A stretch of 64,000 nucleotides of DNA from Mycetocola zhadangensis (GTDB lineage Bacteria; Actinomycetota; Actinomycetes; Actinomycetales; Microbacteriaceae). Made by a program: the position numbers and the translations under genes. The notes below the pieces were generated by a model. The model made no database searches, was not told the DNA's origin, and was given only the letters and a program-made list of their open reading frames with translations. The first letter of the stretch is position 1, and every line of letters begins with the position of its first letter. The stretch lies in the NCBI RefSeq assembly GCF_003668565.1, contig NZ_RCWJ01000001.1:1178001-1242000 (forward strand), in the 5' to 3' direction. Of the stretch, positions 28,301-36,960 are shown in pieces.

Positions 28301-28687
28301 ATGGCTCAAATCATTGTCTACGGACATAAGTCGGCGCTTGTCCCTCGCATCGCATCACTGTCCGACGCGATCCACACGGCGGCGGTATCGGCGCTCCAGC
28401 TGCCGGTCGAGAAGCGATTTCACCGTTTCATCCCCCTGGATCCCGAGTACTTTCTCGCGCCCTCGGATCGTTCGATCGATTACACCATCATCGAAGTCAG
28501 CATGTTCGAGGGTCGCACGACGGCGACAAAAAAGGACTTCATCCGGCAGATGATCAGCAGTGTTGCTGCGATCGGCGTCGCCGGCAACGATCTTGAAATT
28601 ACGATCACCGAGACGCCTCGGGCGAATTGGGGAATTCGAGGAGTGCCCGCTGACGAGTTACAACTCACCTACCCAGTGAAGGTCTAA
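28301..28687 (+). CDS. Tautomerase-superfamily protein lacking Pro-1
   Basis: A 128-aa protein of the tautomerase (MIF) fold: HRFIPLDPEYF, YTIIEVSMFEGRT, ITITETPRANWGIRGVPADE, a pattern of Tautomerase_2-like members. The residue after the initiator Met is Ala, so the catalytic N-terminal Pro of classic 4-oxalocrotonate tautomerases is absent; the chemistry may be different or lost. GGGAG and AAGG lie just upstream of the ATG. Flanked on both sides by copies of the DinB 3' end. Confidence 0.78.
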   Translation: MAQIIVYGHKSALVPRIASLSDAIHTAAVSALQLPVEKRFHRFIPLDPEYFLAPSDRSIDYTIIEVSMFEGRTTATKKDFIRQMISSVAAIGVAGNDLEITITETPRANWGIRGVPADELQLTYPVKV

Positions 28688-28702
28688 GCATTCGCGCACC
28701 TG

Positions 28703-28758
28703 CAGCACGGCGTCAGGCAGCGTTTCTCCGTGGCGTGCTGTTACGAACGCACGGGTAA
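28703..28758 (+). pseudogene. Remnant of a DinB-type gene 3' end (repeat copy 2)
   Basis: In the frame shifted by one base from the GCAGCAC start, this reads Q-A-A-F-L-R-G-V-L-L-R-T-H-G and stop, the same C-terminus as the DinB gene at 27605-28120. It has no upstream body: the sequence directly before it is the tautomerase end. It is either the scar of a deleted duplicate DinB gene or the trace of an insertion that carried a copy of the target's 3' end. Confidence 0.6.
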
Positions 28759-28784
28759 CCGGCGCGGATCGCGATGCCGTGCTG

Positions 28785-30149
28785 TTATCGCTGACGTCGA
28801 GCGAGCCGGCCGAGCGCAGCGAGCGGGATCGGCAGCCAGTCCGGACGGTTGCGCGCCTCGTACACCGCCTCATACAGCGCCTTATCCATTTCGAACGCGT
28901 CAAGGAGTTCTCTGTGGGTGCGGAGGTCGTTTCCCGAACGCTCGATGTAGCCGCTGAGGAAGGCGTTGCGGGAGGCGCGGGTCCAGCTTTGGGCGTCCTC
29001 GGTGCTGCCGAGCGAGCCGGCAACGTAATCGAAGCTGCGCAGCATGCCGGCGACATCGCGCAGGGCGAAGTCGAATCGAGAGCGTTCCTCCATCGGCCGC
29101 ATCGGTTCTCCCTCGAAATCGAGGAGAACCCAGTGCCCATCTGAGGCGAGCAGCACCTGGCCCAGATGATAGTCACCGTGGATGCGTTGGAGGGGCGGCC
29201 AGTCGAGTGACGCTGTCGATGCGTAAAGAGCCTCGATGGTGTCCCGGAACTCGTCAATCGCCGGAACCTCGTCGATGGCGAGCAGCAGCCGGGATCGCCA
29301 GCTGGCGAGGGTGCTGTCGATTTCATCTCGGCTGGGAACTGTCGTGCCGAGCGACCCGGCCAGAAGTGTGTGGACCTCGGCGGTGACGGTGCCGAGTGAG
29401 TAGGCCCGTTCGGTGAAGTCATCCATCTCCTCGGCCGAGCGCAGGGCGAATCGCCACGCGTCTTCGGACCCTGCGAGAAACTCTTGTGCGAACGCAAGGT
29501 GCCCAAGCGCGCGCCCGTTGGCCCGCCCGATGTCGTTCCACTCGCCTACAACCGCCCCGATCGACTGGGGAACGTTGGGTGAACCGGAGGCGGCGAGCGC
29601 CGCCTGGAGAACAACGTCAGGGTTCTCACCGTGGTGGAGCGCGCGAAACACTTTGCAGATGACACTGTCGATGCCACTATCAGTGACCACCGAGTAAATG
29701 ATGGACGTGTTCGACTGCTCGCCGCGCAGAACACTCGAGGACAGGATTTCGGAGAACTCGATTGCTCCGAACACCTGGCCGTGTGCTGTTGCCCCGTGTG
29801 CGGTCGCTTCGGTGCTGGCGCTGATCATTCTGAGCAGCGCCGTTGCGTATGCGGGATCGTGTGGTCCGTCGTAAAGGTATGTCGTACCGTTCTCGGTCGC
29901 AACCTCGGCGATCAGGGCGTTCTCGGCTCCGTCGAGGGGCTCAGCCCTCTCGGTCACGGGCACCTGGTACAGCACGGGCACCCGGGCGGAGAAGTCCATG
30001 ATCAGGTGGGTGACGATCCTCGGGCCGTCAGAAGGAATCTCCCAACTGCCGATCGACTCGAGACGGGGAACCCGCCCCTTGCTTGCAAACCAACGTTGGG
30101 AAACGACCCAGGGCGAGATGTATTCGAGCGGACTCGTCGGCGAGGACAT
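28785..30149 (-). CDS. mak: Maltokinase
   Basis: A 454-aa kinase that phosphorylates maltose to maltose-1-phosphate with ATP, feeding the GlgE route from trehalose to glucan. It begins ISPWVVSQRWFASKG, the typical maltokinase start; IHGDYHLGQVLL (His324-His328) and WVLLDFEGEP (Asp344) are the kinase motifs of the Mak/Pep2 family. Usually mak is next to or fused with treS; here it stands alone, 4 kb from treXYZ, so TreS and GlgE must lie elsewhere if present. A short repeat ATAHG-ATAHG is visible at about residues 115-124. No good ribosome site before the ATG. Confidence 0.9.
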   Translation of the reverse strand: MSSPTSPLEYISPWVVSQRWFASKGRVPRLESIGSWEIPSDGPRIVTHLIMDFSARVPVLYQVPVTERAEPLDGAENALIAEVATENGTTYLYDGPHDPAYATALLRMISASTEATAHGATAHGQVFGAIEFSEILSSSVLRGEQSNTSIIYSVVTDSGIDSVICKVFRALHHGENPDVVLQAALAASGSPNVPQSIGAVVGEWNDIGRANGRALGHLAFAQEFLAGSEDAWRFALRSAEEMDDFTERAYSLGTVTAEVHTLLAGSLGTTVPSRDEIDSTLASWRSRLLLAIDEVPAIDEFRDTIEALYASTASLDWPPLQRIHGDYHLGQVLLASDGHWVLLDFEGEPMRPMEERSRFDFALRDVAGMLRSFDYVAGSLGSTEDAQSWTRASRNAFLSGYIERSGNDLRTHRELLDAFEMDKALYEAVYEARNRPDWLPIPLAALGRLARRQR

Positions 30150-30184
30150 AAAGGAAGACTATTGCCTTCGCGGTTTCGTGGCCG

Positions 30185-31069
30185 TCACACAGCCCGGGGG
30201 TTGACAGGTGGTTCAGTTCCCGGCAAGTGGCGCCGCATGCGCATTTCACAGACCCCATAGACCAGCGCGTAGAGCAACAGGGTGACGAGGAGCCCTGGCG
30301 GAAGCAGCCAGGCAGCGACCCGGGAGAAGTCGAGCTGGGACCAACTCAGGGCAAGTGCCACCAGAATGAATCCGAGACTGACCATTTGTGCCTGGAAGAG
30401 GATGCGGAACGCACTCCAGCGCACATCAATGAGCAACCACACATTGACCATCCCGGGCAGGGTCAACGTTGCACCGAGGACCCGGGCGGTGAGCGGGGTC
30501 AGGGGCCACGCCCAGGTGTCCAGCCCAAGAGTGGGCACCAGAAAGAGAACGACCCCGACGCCCATGGACAGCAGCCCCAGAACGGCGAGCGCTATCCGCC
30601 ACCCTGCCGGGATCACAGTGTCGCGCTGAGCCGGCTTTCCCGGGTCTGACCCGGCCTGCAGAACGAGGGCGGCTCCCACCAAAAACGGCGTAGTGATGTA
30701 GAGCGCCGTCCAGGCGAGAAAGGACACGTGTCCGGCGTGGAACCTGTCCCAGTGCAGAGCTGTAGCGGCGGCGAGCAGGCCGGCGAAAACGAGCACCGCC
30801 GGGAAACCATGCCGCACACGGTGCCACTGGCGCACACGCAGCACGTTTCCGAAGAACCACACGCCACCGAGATAGGCCGACGCGAGGTACATGGCGGTGA
30901 CACCGGGTTCGATAGTCCACGCGAAATGCTGTTCCGTGTTGGCTGGAGCGACGTAGAGGAGGCAACTCGCGATGATGAGGAACGGCAGAACGAGGATGCT
31001 CAGGCCCGCGGTGAATGCCGTGACGGCGTTGTCAGCGCGGACCGCTCTCCCCCTGCGCCGCTCACGCAT
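30185..31069 (-). CDS. Multi-pass membrane protein, function unknown
   Basis: A 294-aa protein with about seven or eight hydrophobic segments (VTAFTAGLSILVLPFLIIASCLLYV is the first; ALAVLGLLSMGVGVVLFLVP and LLPPGLLVTLLLYALVYG are later ones) and a basic N-terminus (MRERRRGRAVR). No family recognised. Its ATG overlaps the end of the STAND ATPase gene by eight bases, so it is translationally coupled to it and downstream in the same transcript. It lies 35 bp upstream of mak. A membrane partner for the STAND protein is conceivable but is only a context-based guess. Confidence 0.78.
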   Translation of the reverse strand: MRERRRGRAVRADNAVTAFTAGLSILVLPFLIIASCLLYVAPANTEQHFAWTIEPGVTAMYLASAYLGGVWFFGNVLRVRQWHRVRHGFPAVLVFAGLLAAATALHWDRFHAGHVSFLAWTALYITTPFLVGAALVLQAGSDPGKPAQRDTVIPAGWRIALAVLGLLSMGVGVVLFLVPTLGLDTWAWPLTPLTARVLGATLTLPGMVNVWLLIDVRWSAFRILFQAQMVSLGFILVALALSWSQLDFSRVAAWLLPPGLLVTLLLYALVYGVCEMRMRRHLPGTEPPVNPRAV

Positions 31070-33680
31070 TGGCTGACTGTTTGTTTACCGGAGCGAGTGG
31101 TGGGGGCAGCGCATAGTCAACGGCTTGCGACAGACTGAGCGCCCGACCGGCCGCGCGCGCCGACTCGAACACGCCGGCCCCCTCACCGGCGAGCACACCG
31201 TCGACCCATGGTTGGTAGAACGCGAACGTCGGCGCGTTGTACAGCCCGGTTTCTTCGCGCACCTTTTGGGCCGCACCGGTGAGAACTCCGGCCCGTTGGA
31301 TGTCGCCGCTCGACACTGCAGTGACGATCAGCCCCTCCAGACCATAGGCAATGCCGTCGTCATGCCGCAGTCGCGCTGACTTGGTCAGACTGGATTCGAA
31401 CGCGGTGCGCGCGTTGTCCATGTCCCCCTGAAAGGCCAGCGCCACACCCAGGTGATGCAAAGCAATGGTCTCGCTCAGCTCGTCCTGCTCTTCTTCGGCG
31501 AGCGCGAGACTCCCCCGGAAACGACTGAGCGCCGCTGGAACGTTTCCCGAGAGCAACGCCGTTCGCCCCAGTGCCACAAGCACCATGGCCTGCCCCCAGT
31601 TGTCCTCGGCTTTCCGGAACAAGTCCAGGCTGGTTTCCAGCGCGTCCTCCGCGCCCTGCATATCGGGCACGTCAGAGGCCAGCCGGGCCAGTGCGACGGA
31701 GACAAGCGCAAGGGCCTGACCCGATGTCGCCCCCTCAGCGCGAAACAGTTCGGCGCTCTCGACGAGTCCTGGAAGGACCTGCCCTGCTGGCTCCTCCCAG
31801 AATCCGATGGCGCGGGTGAAGTACAGGGCGACGGCTCGGGTGAACCCCGAGACCGGCGGGTCGGCTTCGAGAACCCGGGTCATCCAGGTGCGAACCTCGC
31901 CCAGCCTCCCGCCTACCCACCAGTAGACATAGAGAGTCCAGCAGAAACGCGCCGCCCGGTCCACATCACCCGTCGACAGAAAATAGAGCACAGTGGCGCG
32001 GAGGTTGGCGTTGTCATCAGCCAGGCGACTCATCCACTCGCGCTGTGTCGGGCCCTCGAGCGAACGTTCCGCCTGTTGCCCCAGCCGGGAGAAGTACTCG
32101 GCGTGCAACTCACTGACCTCGGCGAGGCGCCCCGTCGCTTCGAGCTGCTCCCGAGCGAATTCGCGTACCGTCACGAGTTGGGAAAAGTACGAGCGGGCGA
32201 CCCTGTCTTCCTGACGGACGAGGCTGTTGTCGACAAGCGTGCCGAGCACGCTCAGGGTGTCTGTGCCTCGGCCGGGACTGTAGACAGCTTCGGCGGCCTC
32301 AAGCGAGAAACCGCCTTCAAAGACACCGAGGGTTGCGAGGAGTTGTTTCTCGTCCTCCCCAAGCATCTGGGTGCTCCACTCGATCGTCTTCCTGAGGGTT
32401 TGCTGGCGGTCCGGGAGGTCGCGGAGCCCTCCGCTGAGGAACGGTAGCAATCGATCGAGCCGCTCAAGCATGGCGGCCGGCGTGAGCAGCCGCACCTTCG
32501 CCGCGGCAAGCTCGAGCGCCAGTGGCACACCATCGAGCCGGGTGACGAGCGAGGCAACCGCGGAGGCGTTGGCATCCGTTATCTGAAAATCGGGCTTCAC
32601 AGCCCTGGCCCTCTCGGTGAAGAGGGCAACCGACGGAGCCGCCAGGACATGCTCGGCCGTTGTGGGACGCCCGGGCACGGGCAACCTGAGCGGGCCCACC
32701 TCGAAGCTGCGCTCGGCAGAGACCCGCAAACGAGTGCGACTCGTGACGAGAACGGTCAGGCCGGGTGAGCTCACCAGCAGCGCGGCCAGACGTGGCGCTG
32801 AGTCGACCACCTGTTCGAAGTTGTCCAGGACGAGCAGAACCCGGCGATCCCGGATCGCGACGACGAGCTTCTCTTCGAGCGACCCGTCTCCGGTGTCGCG
32901 AACCCCCAGAGCCCCTGCAATGGTGGCGAGCACCGCTGTCTCGTCGTGGACAGGTGCAAGGTCGACGAAGCACACCCCTCCGGAGAACGCATCGGCGACG
33001 TGCGACGCGGCTGCGATAGCCAGTCGGCTCTTGCCGATACCCCCTGCGCCGACGAGGGTGACAAGGCGAACGGCCGGGTCGCGCAACAGGGACTCGACAG
33101 TGTCGAGCTCGGTCGCCCTGCCGATTAGCTCGGTGAGCGGAGCTGGCAGGCCGGAGCGCGCGGTCGTGGCTTCGTCGACGTCAGCAACCGTCGTCACCTG
33201 CCCCAGTGCGAAACGTTCGGCCAGCAGGATGGCGAGATCGGCCTCGACGTACTCGCCGACCTCAGCGGGCTCGGTGAAGTACTTGAACGAGGCCATGTCG
33301 TCCGTGCGGATCCTGTCGAGCAATTCGACCAGTCGCGGCTCCCGGTGAGCTGACTCCTTGATGTAGATGAGCTTCGGCATTGACCGCGGTGCGAGCAGGT
33401 ACTCGTCAGCGAGCCCTGAGACCTCCTCCCCTGGTGCGACCCAGCCATAACGTTCCCAATACAGGCCGACGAAGACGTCGCTCTGCGCGAGGTACGCACG
33501 GTAGAGGTCCCTTGGCGGATGCGGCCTGGCCCCAAGCTCGAACATCACCGGTGCCAGGTGCAGGCGCTCGATGGCCGCCCTCGCCGTCACACGCTCAGCG
33601 GCGAGTTCCTTCAGCGTCGAGCTGACAAAGATGCGCAGCCTCTGGTCGGGGGTGCGGATCGTGCCGGGCTGTCGATCCAT
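31062..33680 (-). CDS. STAND ATPase: DUF4062 + NB-ARC + TPR
   Basis: An 872-aa multidomain protein. Residues about 13-150 are DUF4062 (RIFVSSTLKELAAER at about 16-30), a TIR/toll-like fold often found in front of STAND ATPases. Residues about 185-480 are an AfsR/NB-ARC-type nucleotide-binding core with Walker A VGAGGIGKSR (Lys217), Walker B VLLVLDNFE (Asp286) and SRTRLRV. The rest is a winged-helix segment and tetratricopeptide-like helical repeats. STAND proteins are signal-activated switches; several in bacteria act in phage defence, while others regulate transcription. Start at 33680 (MDRQPG) is chosen because the domain begins soon after; the longer frame to 33779 is unlikely. Confidence 0.85.
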   Translation of the reverse strand: MDRQPGTIRTPDQRLRIFVSSTLKELAAERVTARAAIERLHLAPVMFELGARPHPPRDLYRAYLAQSDVFVGLYWERYGWVAPGEEVSGLADEYLLAPRSMPKLIYIKESAHREPRLVELLDRIRTDDMASFKYFTEPAEVGEYVEADLAILLAERFALGQVTTVADVDEATTARSGLPAPLTELIGRATELDTVESLLRDPAVRLVTLVGAGGIGKSRLAIAAASHVADAFSGGVCFVDLAPVHDETAVLATIAGALGVRDTGDGSLEEKLVVAIRDRRVLLVLDNFEQVVDSAPRLAALLVSSPGLTVLVTSRTRLRVSAERSFEVGPLRLPVPGRPTTAEHVLAAPSVALFTERARAVKPDFQITDANASAVASLVTRLDGVPLALELAAAKVRLLTPAAMLERLDRLLPFLSGGLRDLPDRQQTLRKTIEWSTQMLGEDEKQLLATLGVFEGGFSLEAAEAVYSPGRGTDTLSVLGTLVDNSLVRQEDRVARSYFSQLVTVREFAREQLEATGRLAEVSELHAEYFSRLGQQAERSLEGPTQREWMSRLADDNANLRATVLYFLSTGDVDRAARFCWTLYVYWWVGGRLGEVRTWMTRVLEADPPVSGFTRAVALYFTRAIGFWEEPAGQVLPGLVESAELFRAEGATSGQALALVSVALARLASDVPDMQGAEDALETSLDLFRKAEDNWGQAMVLVALGRTALLSGNVPAALSRFRGSLALAEEEQDELSETIALHHLGVALAFQGDMDNARTAFESSLTKSARLRHDDGIAYGLEGLIVTAVSSGDIQRAGVLTGAAQKVREETGLYNAPTFAFYQPWVDGVLAGEGAGVFESARAAGRALSLSQAVDYALPPPLAPVNKQSANA

Positions 33681-33797
33681 GCAGGAATTGTCGAACGTGA
33701 GACACCCTCGCGTCCAGCCCCCGCCGCTCTGGAGTCCAGCGCCGCCGCCGAGTACACTCGCGGGCAGAATCGCGGGCACTCAACGGGGAGGTTCCGA

Positions 33798-35498
33798 ATG
33801 ACCAGCGAACAGCCCAAACGCCCGAGGATCCTGGTCTGCCTTGCTTCGCCACACTCCCGGGGCAGGATCGTCGACGAGCTCACCCGCCGGTACTCCAGTG
33901 ACTATGACGTTGTTGCCTCCGACAGCGCCGTTCGAGCGTTCGACGCCTTGCGTGATGCGTCATCCTCCGCCGTGCCAGTCGTGCTCGTTCTCTCTGACGA
34001 CCTGACCGAGGACACCACTCACGGCTCAGTGTTCCACCTCGCTCGCCATCTCTTCCCCGACGTGCGCCGCGGGCTCGTGATCGAGTGGGGGTCGTGGGCT
34101 CTTCCGAAAACGGCGGAAGTGGTGCTTTCGGCACTCGCATCGACACAGGCTGACTGTTACATTGTGCTCCCTCGGCGCTCGCCCGACGAGTACTTTCACC
34201 GCGCGGTCACCGAGTTGCTCTATGCCGTTGAACGATCAAGCACTTTGACAACACCGGATGCCACGATCGTCGGCTCGTCATCCCTGCCACGAGTTCACGA
34301 GATCATCAGGTATCTCTCCCGGGCGGGCATTCGGCACCGGGTGAGCAGCCCGGAGTCCGCTGCGGGCAGCGCGATCCTCGGTTCTCTCACCGCCGTGGGC
34401 TCGGACGCGCCGGTGGTCGAGGTGGCTGGCGGGGGCATCCTCGTGAACCCGAGCAACGCCGAGCTCGCCGACGTCTTCGGGCTGAGCACCTCGGTGCCGA
34501 CATCCGAAATTTCCGATGTCGCCATCGTTGGCGCAGGACCGGGAGGCCTCGCTGCCGCCGTGTACGCGGCATCCGAAGGTCTTCGCACCCTCGTTCTCGA
34601 ACGGGATTCGGTCGGAGGGCAGGCCGGCTCAAGTTCACTGATTCGTAACTATCTGGGCTTCGCCAGCGGTGTGTCCGGTGCCGACCTGTCGGACCGTGCC
34701 TACCAGCAGGCGTGGGCGTTCGGTGCGCGGTTCGGACACACGAGGAACGTTGTGGGCATGTCGATGGATGATGAGGGCTTTCGGCTCACACTGGACAGGG
34801 GCGATGAGGTGGTGGCCCGGTCGGTCATTGTGGCGACGGGGGTGTCCTATCGACGGCTTCACGTGCCCGGGCTCGAACGGTACGTCGGAACGTCGGTGTT
34901 CTACGGCGCAACCGCCGTGGAAGCGAAGGCCCAGACCGGCAAACATGTGCTCGTGATCGGTGGCGGGAACTCGGCAGGCCAGGCAGCGCTGCACCTCGCA
35001 CGGTACGCGGCCTCGGTCTCGCTTGTTGTGCGTGGTCCGAACCTGGCGGCGAGCATGTCGAGTTACCTGATCACCCAGCTGAGCGCTGCGGGAGTGGCTC
35101 TGCTCACCGAACGGAAGATCGTTGGAGCCATCGGCACCGATGAGGGACTCGACGCCGTCGTGCTGCGGCACCGGGTGGCCGGCGACGAAACCACTGTTCC
35201 GGCGAGCGCCCTCTTCATCACGATCGGCGCCGCTCCCCACACGGAATGGATCGATGATGCAGTGCTTCGCGATCAGTGGGGTTACGTTTTCACTGGTAAC
35301 GACATGGTGGTTGAGGGCGGACGCCGGGTGTGGTCGAGGGATCGGCCACCAGCACCGCTCGAGTCGTCGGTGCCCGGCTTCTTCGCGGTGGGTGACGTTC
35401 GGCGCGGTTCGGTCAAGCGAGTGGCGTCAGCCGTCGGCGAGGGCTCCGTCGTCGTGTCGTCCGTGCACGCCTTCCTCGCGGAACGCAACGCGCGCTAG
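33798..35498 (+). CDS. Receiver-like domain fused to thioredoxin-reductase-like flavoprotein
   Basis: A 566-aa two-part protein. Residues 1 to about 150 resemble a response-regulator receiver fold (RPRILVCLASPHSRGRIVDEL, VVLVLSDDLTED), and a further segment to about 235 has a thioredoxin/glutaredoxin-like look. Residues about 238-560 are an FAD/NADPH pyridine nucleotide reductase: GAGPGG (245-250), VIGGGNSAGQ (387-396), and FFAVGDVRRGSVKRVASAVGEG near the end. Where thioredoxin reductase has the redox CxxC, this protein reads YGATAV, so disulfide reduction by that route is ruled out. GGGGAGG precedes the ATG. Divergent from the STAND gene across 117 bp. Confidence 0.83.
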   Translation: MTSEQPKRPRILVCLASPHSRGRIVDELTRRYSSDYDVVASDSAVRAFDALRDASSSAVPVVLVLSDDLTEDTTHGSVFHLARHLFPDVRRGLVIEWGSWALPKTAEVVLSALASTQADCYIVLPRRSPDEYFHRAVTELLYAVERSSTLTTPDATIVGSSSLPRVHEIIRYLSRAGIRHRVSSPESAAGSAILGSLTAVGSDAPVVEVAGGGILVNPSNAELADVFGLSTSVPTSEISDVAIVGAGPGGLAAAVYAASEGLRTLVLERDSVGGQAGSSSLIRNYLGFASGVSGADLSDRAYQQAWAFGARFGHTRNVVGMSMDDEGFRLTLDRGDEVVARSVIVATGVSYRRLHVPGLERYVGTSVFYGATAVEAKAQTGKHVLVIGGGNSAGQAALHLARYAASVSLVVRGPNLAASMSSYLITQLSAAGVALLTERKIVGAIGTDEGLDAVVLRHRVAGDETTVPASALFITIGAAPHTEWIDDAVLRDQWGYVFTGNDMVVEGGRRVWSRDRPPAPLESSVPGFFAVGDVRRGSVKRVASAVGEGSVVVSSVHAFLAERNAR

Positions 35499-35513
35499 GT
35501 CAGATCGAGGAGG

Positions 35514-36407
35514 TCAGGCGGCCAACTCTGCGACGATTTCGGCCAGGCGCATGGCGTCGAATGGAGCACGCACCTTGGCGTCGTTGTCGCAGTACACGTA
35601 GACGTCGCGTGCTCGGCCGTCTGTCGACTCACCTGTCCGCCAGCCGTGCACCCGGGCGGCCCAGGTCTGCAGCAAATCCTCCGGGTACCCGCTCACGTAG
35701 AGTTCTTCTGCACCGTGTAGTCGCACGTACATTTCATCGGATGTCACCTCAAACATCTGCGGAAACCGTCCTGCGCTGTCAGACACAACAATGGCCACGT
35801 CTCGATCACGAGCGAGCTGCACAAAGTCCTCGCACTCAAAACTGGGGTGCCGAATCTCGAGCGTGTGCCGGAGAGGCCTGTCAGCGTCGGTTTTCAGCCA
35901 CGCCCTACCGTCCATCCGCTCATCATGGTTGCGGCCGACCTCGACGGCCGCCGACGTCGTGCACGGCAGCGTCGCCAGAAAGGCATCGAGAGTGTCCCTG
36001 TCGTAGGCGAGGTTTGGCGGCACCTGCCAGAGCACAGGGCCAAGTTTCGGTCCGAGCGCGAGCACCCCTGAGGCGAAGAAATTCGCCAGAGCCTTCTCAG
36101 TATCCTTCAGCCGAAGAATATGGGTGATGTAGCGTCCGCCCTTCACAGAGAACAGGAAGTCATCCGGCACCTCGTCTGCCCAGCGCTGGTAGCTCGTCGG
36201 CGTTTGCAGAGCATAGAAAGACCCGTTGATCTCGACCGAGTTCATCCGGCCAGAGACGTACTCGAGTTCCCGCCGCTGCGGCAGCCCCTTGGGGTAAAAC
36301 ACCGACCGCCACGGCACATAACGCCAACCTGAGATCCCGATCCGAGCGGCGCCGATGCCCGATTGACCCGGGTCAACCGGTGCGAGTTCCGCCGCGTCGA
36401 CGCTCAT
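35514..36407 (-). CDS. DUF72 family protein
   Basis: A 297-aa TIM-barrel-like protein of the DUF72 family. RIGISGWRYVPWRSVFYPKG, MNSVEINGSFYALQT, FLFSVKGGRYITH and VYVYCDNDAKVRAPFDA match the family. Function is not established. The ATG at 36407 overlaps the stop of the preceding gene by ATGA. A second DUF72 protein lies at 43763-44488; the two share the core motifs but are only distantly alike. Confidence 0.88.
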   Translation of the reverse strand: MSVDAAELAPVDPGQSGIGAARIGISGWRYVPWRSVFYPKGLPQRRELEYVSGRMNSVEINGSFYALQTPTSYQRWADEVPDDFLFSVKGGRYITHILRLKDTEKALANFFASGVLALGPKLGPVLWQVPPNLAYDRDTLDAFLATLPCTTSAAVEVGRNHDERMDGRAWLKTDADRPLRHTLEIRHPSFECEDFVQLARDRDVAIVVSDSAGRFPQMFEVTSDEMYVRLHGAEELYVSGYPEDLLQTWAARVHGWRTGESTDGRARDVYVYCDNDAKVRAPFDAMRLAEIVAELAA

Positions 36408-36844
36408 CGCAACGTCTCGCCCGGCCACACGTACGGCAGGTCGTCAGGAACGCCTGGGAACACGTCCCGGTAAAACTCCGGATCCTTCCGAACCAGGTTC
36501 GAACGGTGGCTGAGGTGAAATGCCTCGTCGCCGATCCACGGCGGCAGATCGAGTTCGTCCTGTCGGAGGTCATTCACCTCGGGCGCGAACAGCAACACCT
36601 GCGGTCGCACAGTGTCGCTGTGCCCGCGCGCGATCCAGGCATCCGTCATCTCCAACGCGTATTTCGTGAGCCCCGGCACATACCCACGCCACATCTTGGC
36701 GGCGGGATGGTGGCGCCAGCCGTAGGTCGGAATGGTGACGGCGCGCAACACCTGAAGCGCCTCAACGCGCTGCTTTCCGAGACGCGAGCGGTCGAGAACG
36801 GCAGCGCTCTCGGCGAATGAGGGGTAAGGAAGGAAGGTCTGCAC
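36404..36844 (-). CDS. MSMEG_6728-type conserved protein
   Basis: A 146-aa cytosolic protein: MQTFLPYPSFAESAAVLDRSRLGKQRVEALQVLRA, then GWRHHPAAKMWRGYVPGLTKY and PPWIGDEAFHLSHRSNLVRKDPEFY. This matches a small actinobacterial family, described as MSMEG_6728-like and distantly similar to pyrimidine-dimer DNA glycosylases (T4 endonuclease V fold). An enzymatic role in DNA repair is possible but not shown. Coupled by ATGA to the DUF72 gene and divergent from the DNA ligase gene across about 115 bp. Confidence 0.8.
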   Translation of the reverse strand: MQTFLPYPSFAESAAVLDRSRLGKQRVEALQVLRAVTIPTYGWRHHPAAKMWRGYVPGLTKYALEMTDAWIARGHSDTVRPQVLLFAPEVNDLRQDELDLPPWIGDEAFHLSHRSNLVRKDPEFYRDVFPGVPDDLPYVWPGETLR

Positions 36845-36960
36845 AGTGTTTTGACGTTAGCCCAGGCAGCCGCGGCGTAGACATGGGTTGACGAACCGCA
36901 CACCGGGCCACTCGCAACCGCACACTGTCGCAATCGCGCCGAGTCCGGCAGGATCGACCC

